A stretch of 64,000 nucleotides of DNA, taken from NCBI GenBank assembly GCA_037176885.1, contig JAWWNJ010000222.1:186001-250000 (forward strand), given 5' to 3'. Below the pieces are notes generated by a model that was given only the letters and a program-made list of their open reading frames with translations, was not told where the DNA came from and ran no database searches. The translations under genes were made by a program, and so were the position numbers. The DNA comes from Favolaschia claudopus. Lineage: Eukaryota > Basidiomycota > Agaricomycetes > Agaricales > Mycenaceae. Positions 35,722 through 48,552 of the stretch are shown here, piece after piece (within the stretch, counting starts at the first letter, position 1; each line of letters begins with the position of its first letter).

Positions 35722-36223
35722 CTAGCTACGGTAACGGGGAATTAGGCCCCTAATTCCTTGCAAAGGGGTCCCCAAACGAGTGGAATTACGCCCAACAACG
35801 ACAGCGTGGGAGGGAATTAGGCCCAACACATGAAAAACGCCTCCAGAATCTAGGGAATTAGCCCCAACAGCTGGAATCAGGCCCAACACGAATCCTCCCA
35901 GAATCTTCACAGTAGAAACAAACGCGCAATAAATATAGTCGAACACAGCACCCTATAAGAAATCAAAAAGGACAACAGAATCTTATAGTCACCAGCCAGG
36001 CCTTATAAGAATTGCGACTCACTGCCAAAAAAAATTATAAGCCAAAGCCAAGGCTTATAAGAAATGGAATTAAAATAGCCGACTCTGAGGCCTTGTAAGA
36101 AATCGGGAAAAATGGTGGAGACCAAAAAGGTGCCAAATAGCCTACAAGTCAGCCTAGTATCACCGGAAACACCTGAACAGGTCTCGTTGAGGTGCTATAT
36201 TGACTTGAAGGGAAAACGTAAGG
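35722..36223. repeat. Array module 5 (palindrome AGGCCCCT)
   Basis: Palindrome GGAATTAGGCCCCTAATTCC at 35738-35757. Iterons are GGAATTACGCCCAACA, GGAATTAGGCCCAACA and GGAATCAGGCCCAACA. Compare module 11, whose palindrome is GGAATTAGGGGCCTAATTCC and whose iterons carry GGGGCAACA: palindrome centre and iteron change together (CC to GG). Confidence 0.85.
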
Positions 36224-36869
36224 CTAGCTACGGTAACGGGGAATTGGGCACCCAATTCCTTCAAAAGGGTCCCAGAACGAGGGGAATTCGGGGCAACAAC
36301 GACAGCGTGGGAGGGAATAGGGGGCAACTCCGAAAAATGCCTCCCAAATCCAGGGAATTCGGAGCAACAGCTGGAATAGGGGGCAACACGAACTCTGCCA
36401 GAATTTTCGGACAAGAAACAAACACACAATAAATATAGTCGAACACAGCACCCTATAAGAAATCAAAAAGGACAACAGAATCTTATAGTCACCAGCCAGG
36501 CCTTATAAGAATTGCGACTCACTGCCAAAAAAAATTATAAGCCAGAGCCAAGGCTTATAAGAAATGCAATTAAAATAGCTGACTCTGAGGCCTTGTAAGA
36601 AATCGGGAAAAATGGTGGAGACCAAAAAGGTGCCAAATAGCCTACAAGTCAGCCTAGTGTCACCGCAAACACCCGAACAGGTCTCGTTGAGGTGCTATAT
36701 TGACTTGAATGGAAAACGCAAGGCTTGGACCGAAAGGTTGGTACGACAGCCAATTGAGCACCGATTGCCTTGGGTATAGGCCCGAATGGAAGCGTTTGAC
36801 GAGGACTATAAGATTATGTCATCAGCCCTCGAGTCGCAGGTCACCTGACATTCACGACTTGGTCAAACA
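36224..36869. repeat. Array module 6 (palindrome as module 1)
   Basis: Palindrome at 36240-36259, identical to module 1, and head nearly identical. The tail is cut at GGTCAAACA|CTAG, the same place as in module 11, but the following head is of another type. Confidence 0.85.
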
Positions 36870-37733
36870 CTAGCTATGGTAACGGAGAATGCATGCATGC
36901 ATTCCGTGAACCAGAGGCCTCAAACCACTGGAATCTAAGCCGCCCTTGGCAGCGTGGGAGGGAATCTAGTCCGCATCAATTTCGATTGGGAAAAGCTCCC
37001 TCAAATCACCGGAATCTATGCCGCCACTCAGAGTATCGTGTCTCAACCCTCTGCCAACAGGAAAACAAAACAGCACACAGTCAAAGGCACCAACTCAAAA
37101 GTGCAAAAGGATTCTTATAGACGAGCCCAAGCCCTTATATTAAATGCAAAAAAAAATATAGCCAAGTGCGAGCCCTTATAATTGATGCCCATTAAAATCA
37201 TTATTATAGTCAACGCTCCAGCACTATAAGGACAGTGCAGAAAAATATTGTTGGAACTAAATATGTCCCAAATACCTTACAAACCATGGTAGTGTCACCG
37301 CGAATGGCCTGACAGGTCTCGTTGACTTGCTATATGGCCTCGAACGGAAACCGTAGGGCGAAAACCGAAACTCTGATAGCACAGTCAATTCTCTACCGAT
37401 TGCCTTGGGTATAGGCTCGAATTGAAGCGTTTGAATAGCACTACAAGGGCTAGTAGTGATCGGTTGAATCGAACGTCACAAAGGTACTCAGGTATTCACG
37501 TGTCTTGAATATATTCGGTGATTTACTTGAACAGACGAGTACACTGCATCAATTGAATATGTCTCACTCATAGGCCTTCAAAACCAAGCATTATACAGCC
37601 CTGGTATCCTGGCAAGGTTTAGGCATATCGACTTCAGACAGTACAGACACTGCGTAAACAATACAAGCACCGAACACGCCGATCGAAGCTATACGGCAGA
37701 CACAAGTGTACTGCATCAATTGAATATGTCTCA
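36870..37733. repeat. Array module 7 (palindrome GCATGCATGC)
   Basis: Perfect 18-bp palindrome GAATGCATGCATGCATTC at 36887-36904. Iterons GGAATCTAAGCCGCC, GGAATCTAGTCCGCATC, GGAATCTATGCCGCC. The leader is the variant CTAGCTATGGTAACGG. The tail is cut at GAATATGTCTCA|CTAG. Confidence 0.85.
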
Positions 37734-39292
37734 CTAGCTACGGTAACGGGGAATTGGGCACCCAATTCCTTCAAAAGGGTCCCAAAACGAGGGGAATTCG
37801 GGGCAACAACGACAGCGTGGGAGGGAATAGGGGGCAACTCCGAAAAAATGCCTCCCAAATCCAGGGAATTCGGAGCAACAGCTGGAATAGGGAGCAACAC
37901 GAATCCTCCCAGAATCTTTGCAGTAGAAACAAACGCACAATAAATATAGTCGAACACTGCACCCTATAAGAAATCAAAAAGGACAACAGAATCTTATAGT
38001 CACCAGCCAGGCCTTATAAGAATTGCGACTCACTGCCAAAAAAAATTATAAGCCCGAGCCAAGGCTTATAAGAAATGCAATTAAAATAGCCGACTCTGAG
38101 GCCTTGTAAGAAACCAGGAAAAATGGTGGAGACCAAAAGGGTGCCAAATAGCCTACAAATCAGCCTAGTGTCACCGCAAACACCCGAACAGGTCCCGTTG
38201 ACTTGCTATATTGACTTGAATGGAAAACGTAAGGCTTGGACCGAAAGGTTGGTACGACAGCCAATTGTGGGTATAGGCTCGAATTGAAGCGTTTGACGAG
38301 GACTATAAGATTATGTCATCAGCCCTCGAGTCGCAGGTCACCTGACATTCCTGACTTGGTCAAACACTGTGTTCGAAGCCATACGGAATACACAAGACAA
38401 CCCCAAAGCACGGACGTTAAGGTTTGCGACAACCACACAGCACGAACGTTAAGGTTAGTGGTCCCACTCCCCCGATGGAATTCACCAGAATATAAAATTT
38501 TTTCGGCAGCTTCGGAAAGGAAACCGCGGACCAAGCAATCCAGCAGGGCAATGCACGGGTTAGCAACGGAATCCAGCAAGACATTGGCGAACTAGCCACT
38601 CAAACCTCCCCGCCTTCGTAAAGGAAATCGTGGGGGGGCACCGAGTGAACAGAAGGACGTACTCAAGTGTACAACACGACGGCCAACAATACATTACCAA
38701 GTACGGTACACCACAGAGCCTTATAGTAGCCAATCAACCCAGTCTGACCCTGTCGAACACATTCGGAGTGCTCTACCCACCTGGCCACCTTGAGTCAGAG
38801 CAGCAATTGCTTGCCTGGCAGTTTTGATTTCTACAAAACGACCCCGCACCAAGCCTACTTGTATCGCCGCAACTACATCCGTCTGAGCAGCTATAAGGAA
38901 CAGAGATCAGGCACACTTACTGGCCTTCAAAGGCTATGTTTGAGTCTCCAATAGCGAGCAGACTCTGCTGATCGGAAATCGTAGCCAAGTCAGACACAAC
39001 ATACTGGACTCAATGAGCCACTGATTGCCCTGGATATAGGCTTGCAATGAAGCCTTGGACCAGCATTATAAGGCTATATGTGTGGCGGGAAAATCTGAGG
39101 GCATCGAGGCACTCAAGTAGGGTACCGACTTGAATATTGCCTTTGAGCACATGTCAGTCGTATGAATTGAATGCATCTGGGTATTCTCAATGACTCGCAC
39201 TCAAAGCCAAGCATTACAATGCCCTCATATCTTGGCAAGGGTCAGGGACATCGACTTCAGACTGCTGGAATCCAAAGGGATATCCAGAAAGA
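37734..39292. repeat. Array module 8, full length (palindrome as module 1)
   Basis: Palindrome 37750-37769, iterons start at 37793, 37824, 37865 and 37884. The complete tail ends GATATCCAGAAAGACT and is the longest of all modules (1559 bp). The first 1 kb is repeated at 60112. Confidence 0.85.
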
Positions 39293-40068
39293 CTAGCTAC
39301 GGTAATGGGGAATCCGGCGCCGGATTCCGTGAAAAGGGGACTCAACACAGAGGAACTGGGCTCGAAATTGACAGCGTGGGAGGGGATTCTGCCCGAAATT
39401 GTTCTCCACCCCCTCGAGCCACGGGAATCTGGCAACACAACTGGAATCCGGCAACACGCCCCAATTCAGTGCCTCATTCAAAATAATCATCAGCACTCAC
39501 CACCGACTCAACAGAACGAGGCCAAGACAAGCGAATTCTTATAACAGCACCCGGGGCCTTATAATAAATGCGAAAAACTTATAACGGCTCACCAGCCCTT
39601 ATAATAAATGCCACCTCAAATCATTATTATAGTCACCGGTTGGACACTATAATAACGGTGCAGAAAAATATTGTGGGAACCAAATATGTCTCAAATGGCT
39701 TACAAACCACGGTAGTGTCACTGCGAATGGCCTGACGGGTCTCATTGACCTGCTATATGGCTTCGAACGGAAAGCGTAGGGCGAAAACCGAAACTCTGAT
39801 AGCACAGTCAATTGTGCACCGATTGACTTGGGTGTAGGCTCGAATTGAAGCGTTTGTCCAGGGCTACAAGGCCACACTGCCAGCGATCGCATTGAACCAG
39901 GTCAAGGTGCTCACGTATCGGGACGCATTGAATATATTCGGTGATTCGGTTGAACAGACAAGTGCACTGCATCAATTGACTGTGTCTCCATGGTCTTCAT
40001 AACCACACATTACAGGTCCCTAGTATTCTGGCAAGGTTTAGGGACGTCGACGTCAGATGGTATAGACA
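39293..40068. repeat. Array module 9 (palindrome CCGGCGCCGG)
   Basis: Perfect 20-bp palindrome GGAATCCGGCGCCGGATTCC at 39309-39328. Iterons GGAACTGGGCTCGAAATTG, GGAATCTGGCAACACAAC and GGAATCCGGCAACACG. The tail is cut at TATAGACA|CTAG. Confidence 0.85.
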
Positions 40069-41465
40069 CTAGCTACGGTAACGGGGAATTGGGCACCCAA
40101 TTCCTTCAAAAGGGTCCCAAAACGAGGGGAATTCGGGGCAACAACGACAGCGTGGGAGGGAATAGGGGGCAACTCCGAAAAAATGCCTCCCAAATCCAGG
40201 GAATCCGGAGCAACAGCTGGAATAGGGAGCAACACGAACTCTGCCAGAATTTTCGGACAAGAAACAAATGCACTCAACTCTTATAGCCCCAAGCAAGGCC
40301 TTATAATAAATGCAACTCGAAGGAAACCCTCTCAGCCGAGGCAATTGCCCAAACGAATTATTATAACGGCTCACCAGCCCTTATGATAAATGCCAGCTAA
40401 AATCATTATTATAGTCACCGGTTGGACAGTGCGGAAAATATTGCTGGAACCAAATATGTCCCAAATGGCCTACAAACCATGGTAGTGTCACCGCGAATAG
40501 CCGGACAGGTCTTGTCGACTTGCTATACGGCCTCGAACGGAAACCGTACGGTGAAAACCGGAACTCTGATAGCAGAGTCAATTGTGCACCGATTGCCTTA
40601 GTTGTAGGCTCGAATTGAAGCGTTTGAATGCCGCTACACTGCCAGCGATCGCATTGAACTAAGTCAAGGTACTCAGGTATTGGGACGTGTTGAATATATA
40701 CGGTCATTTGCGTGCAGAGACAAGTGCACTGCATCGGTTGAATGTGTCTCACTGATAGGACTTGAAAGCCACACATTATAGGTCTCTGGTGTCCTGGCAA
40801 GGTTTAGGGATATTGACTTCAGATGGTATAGACACTGCGTAGAGGGGACAAGCATCGAACACTGCAACCGAACAAATACGGAATCCAGCAAGGCAACACC
40901 AGAGCAGAGACGTTAAGGTTGGTGACAACCCAGCAGCACGGACGTTCAGGTTAGTGACCCCACTCCCCCGACGGAATCCACCAAAATCCAAAATTTTTTC
41001 GGCAGCTTCGGAAAGGAAATCGAAGAGCACACAATCCAGCAAGGCAGTGTACGGGTTAACAACGGAAAGCAGCAAGACATTGGCGAGCTAGCCACTCATA
41101 GCTCCCCGCTATCGTAAAGGAAACCAAGGTCAACGGAGTGAAAGGAAGAGACATATTCAAGTAGGGACCAACCATTATAAGGCCGGATAGCACAGAGACT
41201 CAATACAAGGCTTCAAGGGTCATCACACTGAACAGAAGGACGTATTCAAAGGCTAAGCAACCATCATAAGGCCAGAACAGTACCCAGTACAACCAGAGCC
41301 TTATAGTGTTCAATTGAGTCAATACAATACAATACAATACAAGACTGTGTTGCACCAGCCAAGTGAACACCGTTGAGCCCATGTATCAACAGCCAGAGTC
41401 AATGCCTTGTAATGGTGCAAAGTCTTGGTGATATAGCTTGGAATGCTGAGGAGAATCCAGAAAGA
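40069..41465. repeat. Array module 10, full length (1397 bp, palindrome as module 1)
   Basis: Palindrome 40085-40104. Repeated with the same length at 53847 and 58485. Contains (AATAC)4 at 41321-41340. The complete tail ends AATCCAGAAAGACT. Confidence 0.85.
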
Positions 41466-42111
41466 CTAGCTATCTTCCCCGGGAATTAGGGGCCTAATTC
41501 CGTGCCAAGGGGCCTCAAAACAGCGGAATTACGGGCAACAACGACAGCGTGGGAGGGAATTAGGGGCAACACATGAAAAACGCCTCCAGAATCTAGGGAA
41601 TTAGGAGCAACAGCTGGAATCAGGAGCAACAGGAATCCTCCCAGAATCTTCGCAGTGGAAACAAACACACAATAAATATAGTCGAACACAGCACCCTATA
41701 AGAAATCAAAAAGGACAACAGAATCTTATAGTCACCAGCCAGGCCTTATAAGAATTGCGACTCACTGCCAAAAAAATTATAAGCCAGAGCCAAGGCTTAT
41801 AAGAAATGCAATTCAAATAGCCGACTCTGAGGCCTTGTAAGAAATCAGGAAAGATAGTGGAGACCAAAAGGGTGCCAAATAGCCTACAAATCAGCCTAGT
41901 GTCACCGCAAACACCCGAACAGGTCTCGTTGACTTGCTATATTGACTTGAATGGAAATCGTACAGCTTGGACCGAAAGCTTGGTACGACAGTCAATTGAG
42001 CACTGATTGCCTTGGGTATAGGCTTGAATGGAAGTGTTTGAGGAGGGCTATAAGATCATGTCGTCAGCGATCGAGTCGCAGGTCACCTGACATCCACGAC
42101 TGGGTGAAACA
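41466..42111. repeat. Array module 11 (palindrome AGGGGCCT)
   Basis: Palindrome GGAATTAGGGGCCTAATTCC at 41482-41501. First iteron GGAATTACGGGCAACA at 41525, then GGAATTAGGGGCAACA and GGAATTAGGAGCAACAG. The tail is cut at GGTGAAACA|CTAG. Repeated at 55244. Confidence 0.85.
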
Positions 42112-45100
42112 CTAGCTACGGTAATGGAGAATCCGTCGACGGATTCCGTGAAAAACCACTCCAAATTCATGGGAATCCACTGCGAAGCTGTGAAAAAAGC
42201 CCTCTCAAACTGGTGGAATCCACTGCGAAGTTGGAAAAACCCAACTCGAACTGCCGGAATCCACTGCGAAGTTGTGATCAGCCCCCTCACACCAGTGGAA
42301 TCCACTGCGAAGTTGAACTTTCCCTGGATTTTCTACGGTTTTACCAAAATACTTATAACCGCTCACCACCAACTAAATGGAACAACAAAACAGAGACGCT
42401 CCTTATAGCCAACAGCCAAGCCTTGTAATGAACGCAACTCAAAAGGAACTCTCACAGCCAACCCAAACACCCAAACGAATAATTATAATGGCACACGAGC
42501 CCTAATAATTAATGCGAAATAAACGGGCGACCGTAATTATTGTCAAAGTCAGGGCCTTATAAGGCACAGTAAAATATTGTGGGAACCAAAGATGTCCCAA
42601 ATGGGCTACAAACCATGGTATTGTCACCACAACTGGCCTGACAGGTCTCATTGACCTGCTACATGGCTTCGAACGGAAACCGTAGGGCAAAAACCGAAAC
42701 TCTGATAGCACAGTCAATTCTGCACCGATTGCCTTGGGTATAGGATCGAATTGAAGCGTTTGAATAGAGCTACAAGGGTCTGCCATGATCGGCCTTATCG
42801 AACCGCATCAAGGGACTCAAGTATTGGGACGCGTTGAATATATACGGTCATTTGTGTGCAGAGACAAGTGCACTGTATCAATTGAATACGTCTCACTGAT
42901 AGGCCTTCAAAACCACAGATCACAGGTCTCTGGTGTCCTGACAAGGTTTCGGGATATCAACTTCAACGGGTAGAGACACTAGCTATCTTCCCCGGGAATT
43001 CTGCGCAGAATTCCTGCCAACAGGGACCGAAAACAGTGGAATTCTGGGCGAAACAGACAGCGTGGGAGGGAATTCTGGGCGGATCATTTCAAACCCTCCC
43101 CGAATGGCGGCAAACGGTAGAATTCTGGGCGATTGACACAAGTCCCTGGAATCTCCTGTGTGGAAAACAAAACAACATCACCTCTTATAGCTCAAAGTCA
43201 ACCCTAGCTACGGTAATGGAGAATCCGTCGACGGATTCCGTAAAAGAGAGCCTGTACACGGTGGAATTCAGCCCAAGGTTGACACCGTGGGAGGGAATTC
43301 AGCCCAAGATTGTGATTCACCCCCTGAAACCACCGGAATTCACCCCAAGGACTGGAATCCAGCCCAATCGAATCAACACACCGCAATTGTCTGCTTGACT
43401 CAAAATAATCCAAAGCACTCACCCCTGACTGAAAGGAACAACAACAAAACAACCCGACTCTTATAGTCACCAGCCAGGGCTTATAAGAATTGCGACTCAC
43501 TGCCCCAAAAAATTATAAGCCAGAGCCAAGGCTTATAAGAAATGGAATTAAAATAGCTGACTCTGAGGCCTTGTAAGAAATCAGGAAAAAATTGTGGAGA
43601 CCAAAAGGGTGCCAAATAGCCTACAAATCAGCCTAGTGTCACCACAAATGCCCGAACAGGTCCCGTTGACCTGCTATATTGACTTGAATGGAAATCGTAC
43701 GGCTTGGACCGAAACCTGAATACGACAGTCAATTGAGCACCGATTGCCTTGGGTATAGGCCTGAATTGAAGCGTTTGACGAGGGCTATAGGATGATGTCA
43801 TCAGCGATCGAGTCGCAGGTCACCTGACATTCCCGACTGGGTGAAAGACTGTGTTCGAAGCTATACGGAATATACAAGGCAACACCAGAGCACAGACGTT
43901 AAGGTTGGCGACAACTCCACGACACGGACGTTAAGGTTAGTGGTCCCACTCCCCCGACGGAATTCACCAGAATATAAAATTTTTCGGCAGCTTCGGAAAG
44001 GAAATCGAAGACAACATAATCCAGCAAGGCAGTGTACGGGTTAGCAACAGAAACCAGCAAGACATTGGCGAACTAGCCGCTCACAGCTGCCCGCTAGAAC
44101 GTAAAGGAAATCGCCGGGCACCGAGTCAACAGAAGGACGTATTCAAGTGTACAACACGAAGGGCAACAATACATTACCAAGTACGGTACACCACAGAGCC
44201 TAGCTATCTTACCCGGGAATTACGATCGTAATTCCGTGAAAAGGGTCCCCAAACTGGTGGAATTATGCTTGCACTTGACATCGTGGGAAGGAATTATGGT
44301 TGACGCGCTTAACAACAGGTCTTAAATGACCCAAATCTCAGGAATTATGGTTGCAGTTGTGATTCAGCCACTGAAACCAGTGGAATTATGGTTGATGACT
44401 GGAATTATGGTTGCACCCCAAGTCAGACATAGAACGAAAGAGAGCAACCAACTCTTATAGTCACTAGCAAGGCCTTATAAGAATTGCGACTCACTGTCAG
44501 AAAAAAATTATAAGCCTGAGTCAAGGCTTATAAGAAATGCGATTGAACAGCCGACTCAAGCTATCGGGAAAAAATGTTGGAGACCAAAAGGGTGCCAAAT
44601 AGCCTGGGAATCAGCCTAGTGTCACCGCAAACACCCTAACAGGTCTCGTTGAGGTGCTATATGGACTAGCTACGGTAACGGGGAATTGGGCACCCAATTC
44701 CTTCAAAAGGGTCCCAAAACGAGGGGAATTCGGGGCAACAACGACAGCGTGGGAGGGAATAGGGGGCAACTCCGAAAAAATGCCTCCCAAATCCAGGGAA
44801 TTCGGAGCAACAGCTGGAATCAGGAGCAACAGGAATCCTCCCAGAATCTTCGCAGTGGAAACAAACACACAATAAATATAGTCGAACACAGCACCCTATA
44901 AGAAATCAAAAAGGACAACAGAATCTTATAGTCACCAGCCAGGCCTTATAAGAATTGCGACTCACTGCCAAAAAAATTATAAGCCAGAGCCAAGGCTTAT
45001 AAGAAATGCAATTCAAATAGCCGACTCTGAGGCCTTGTAAGAAATCAGGAAAGATAGTGGAGACCAAAAGGGTGCCAAATAGCCTACAAATCAGCCTAGT

Positions 45101-45311
45101 GTCACCGCAAACACCCGAACAGGTCTCGTTGACTTGCTATATTGACTTGAATGGAAATCGTACAGCTTGGACCGAAAGCTTGGTACGACAGTCAATTGAG
45201 CACTGATTGCCTTGGGTATAGGCTTGAATGGAAGTGTTTGAGGAGGGCTATAAGATCATGTCGTCAGCGATCGAGTCGCAGGTCACCTGACATCCACGAC
45301 TGGGTGAAACA
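42112..45311. repeat. Macro-repeat copy 1: five modules (867+225+996+466+646 bp)
   Basis: Module starts are 42112 (palindrome GAATCCGTCGACGGATTC, four GGAATCCACTGCGAAG iterons at 42172, 42215, 42256, 42297), 42979 (palindrome GGAATTCTGCGCAGAATTCC at 42995-43014, GGAATTCTGGGCG iterons from 43038), 43204 (GTCGAC palindrome again but GGAATTCAGCCCAAG iterons), 44200 (palindrome GGAATTACGATCGTAATTCC at 44216-44235, GGAATTATGGTTG iterons at 44259, 44290, 44341, 44382, 44401) and 44666 (module-1 palindrome with a module-11 tail). Confidence 0.9.
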
Positions 45312-48300
45312 CTAGCTACGGTAATGGAGAATCCGTCGACGGATTCCGTGAAAAACCACTCCAAATTCATGGGAATCCACTGCGAAGCTGTGAAAAAAGC
45401 CCTCTCAAACTGGTGGAATCCACTGCGAAGTTGGAAAAACCCAACTCGAACTGCCGGAATCCACTGCGAAGTTGACATTTGCCCTCCCAAACTGGTGGAA
45501 TCCACTGCGAAGTTGTGATCAGCCCCCTCACACCAGTGGAATCCACTGCGAAGTTGAACTTTCCCTGGATTTTCTACGGTTTTACCAAAATACTTATAAC
45601 CGCTCACCACCAACTAAATGGAACAACAAAACAGAGACGCTCCTTATAGCCAACAGCCAAGCCTTGTAATGAACGCAACTCAAAAGGAACTCTCACAGCC
45701 AACCCAAACACCCAAACGAATAATTATAATGGCACACGAGCCCTAATAATTAATGCGAAATAAACGGGCGACCGTAATTATTGTCAAAGTCAGGGCCTTA
45801 TAAGGCACAGTAAAATATTGTGGGAACCAAAGATGTCCCAAATGGGCTACAAACCATGGTATTGTCACCACAACTGGCCTGACAGGTCTCATTGACCTGC
45901 TACATGGCTTCGAACGGAAACCGTAGGGCAAAAACCGAAACTCTGATAGCACAGTCAATTCTGCACCGATTGCCTTGGGTATAGGATCGAATTGAAGCGT
46001 TTGAATAGAGCTACAAGGGTCTGCCATGATCGGCCTTATCGAACCGCATCAAGGGACTCAAGTATTGGGACGCGTTGAATATATACGGTCATTTGTGTGC
46101 AGAGACAAGTGCACTGTATCAATTGAATACGTCTCACTGATAGGCCTTCAAAACCACAGATCACAGGTCTCTGGTGTCCTGACAAGGTTTCGGGATATCA
46201 ACTTCAACGGGTAGAGACACTAGCTATCTTCCCCGGGAATTCTGCGCAGAATTCCTGCCAACAGGGACCGAAAACAGTGGAATTCTGGGCGAAACAGACA
46301 GCGTGGGAGGGAATTCTGGGCGGATCATTTCAAACCCTCCCCGAATGGCGGCAAACGGTAGAATTCTGGGCGATTGACACAAGTCCCTGGAATCTCCTGT
46401 GTGGAAAACAAAACAACATCACCTCTTATAGCTCAAAGTCAACCCTAGCTACGGTAATGGAGAATCCGTCGACGGATTCCGTAAAAGAGAGCCTGTACAC
46501 GGTGGAATTCAGCCCAAGGTTGACACCGTGGGAGGGAATTCAGCCCAAGATTGTGATTCACCCCCTGAAACCACCGGAATTCACCCCAAGGACTGGAATC
46601 CAGCCCAATCGAATCAACACACCGCAATTGTCTGCTTGACTCAAGATAATCCAAAGCACTCACCCCTGACTGAAAGGAACAACAACAAAACAACCCGACT
46701 CTTATAGTCACCAGCCAGGGCTTATAAGAATTGCGACTCACTGCCCCAAAAAATTATAAGCCAGAGCCAAGGCTTATAAGAAATGGAATTAAAATAGCTG
46801 ACTCTGAGGCCTTGTAAGAAATCAGGAAAAAATTGTGGAGACCAAAAGGGTGCCAAATAGCCTACAAATCAGCCTAGTGTCACCACAAATGCCCGAACAG
46901 GTCCCGTTGACCTGCTATATTGACTTGAATGGAAATCCTACGGCTTGGACCGAAACCTGAATACGACAGTCAATTGAGCACCGATTGCCTTGGGTATAGG
47001 CCTGAATTGAAGCGTTTGACGAGGGCTATAGGATGATGTCATCAGCGATCGAGTCGCAGGTCACCTGACATTCCCGACTGGGTGAAAGACTGTGTTCGAA
47101 GCTATACGGAATATACAAGGCAACACCAGAGCACAGACGTTAAGGTTGGCGACAACTCCACGACACGGACGTTAAGGTTAGTGGTCCCACTCCCCCGACG
47201 GAATTCACCAGAATATAAAATTTTTCGGCAGCTTCGGAAAGGAAATCGAAGACAACATAATCCAGCAAGGCAGTGTACGGGTTAGCAACAGAAACCAGCA
47301 AGACATTGGCGAACTAGCCGCTCACAGCTGCCCGCTAGAACGTAAAGGAAATCGCCGGGCACCGAGTCAACAGAAGGACGTATTCAAGTGTACAACACGA
47401 AGGGCAACAATACATTACCAAGTACGGTACACCACAGAGCCTAGCTATCTTACCCGGGAATTACGATCGTAATTCCGTGAAAAGGGTCCCCAAACTGGTG
47501 GAATTATGCTTGCACTTGACATCGTGGGAAGGAATTATGGTTGACGCGCTTAACAACAGGTCTTAAATGACCCAAATCTCAGGAATTATGGTTGCAGTTG
47601 TGATTCAGCCACTGAAACCAGTGGAATTATGGTTGATGACTGGAATTATGGTTGCACCCCAAGTCAGACATAGAACGAAAGAGAGCAACCAACTCTTATA
47701 GTCACTAGCAAGGCCTTATAAGAATTGCGACTCACTGTCAGAAAAGAATTATAAGCCTGAGTCAAGGCTTATAAGAAATGCGATTGAACAGCCGACTCAA
47801 GCTATCGGGAAAAAATGTTGGAGACCAAAAGGGTGCCAAATAGCCTGGGAATCAGCCTAGTGTCACCGCAAACACCCTAACAGGTCTCGTTGAGGTGCTA
47901 TATGGACTAGCTACGGTAACGGGGAATTGGGCACCCAATTCCTTCAAAAGGGTCCCAAAACGAGGGGAATTCGGGGCAACAACGACAGCGTGGGAGGGAA
48001 TAGGGGGCAACTCCGAAAAAATGCCTCCCAAATCCAGGGAATTCGGAGCAACAGCTGGAATCAGGAGCAACAGGAATCCTCCCAGAATCTTCGCAGTGGA
48101 AACAAACACACAATAAATATAGTCGAACACAGCACCCTATAAGAAATCAAAAAGGACAACAGAATCTTATAGTCACCAGCCAGGCCTTATAAGAATTGCG
48201 ACTCACTGCCAAAAAAATTATAAGCCAGAGCCAAGGCTTATAAGAAATGCAATTCAAATAGCCGACTCTGAGGCCTTGTAAGAAATCAGGAAAGATAGTG

Positions 48301-48552
48301 GAGACCAAAAGGGTGCCAAATAGCCTACAAATCAGCCTAGTGTCACCGCAAACACCCGAACAGGTCTCGTTGACTTGCTATATTGACTTGAATGGAAATC
48401 GTACAGCTTGGACCGAAAGCTTGGTACGACAGTCAATTGAGCACTGATTGCCTTGGGTATAGGCTTGAATGGAAGTGTTTGAGGAGGGCTATAAGATCAT
48501 GTCGTCAGCGATCGAGTCGCAGGTCACCTGACATCCACGACTGGGTGAAACA
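45312..48552. repeat. Macro-repeat copy 2: five modules (908+225+996+466+646 bp)
   Basis: Same order and breakpoints as copy 1, with starts at 45312, 46220, 46445, 47441 and 47907. The first module has one more 41-bp iteron unit than copy 1 (iterons at 45372, 45415, 45456, 45497, 45538). Otherwise only isolated base changes are seen. Confidence 0.9.

Noticed and set aside
42160..42330. Regularly spaced repeats resembling a CRISPR array
   Set aside because: The spacing is regular, but the repeats are short GGAAT iterons with related spacers, the context is a eukaryotic repeat array, and there are no cas genes.
43841..43860. GTGAAAGACTGTGTTCG as a possible right element end (AAAGACT) joined to other DNA
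   Set aside because: The homologous tails read AAACACTGTGTTCG; the bases before it do not match the CCAGAAAGACT end, so it is a single-base variant of the tail.
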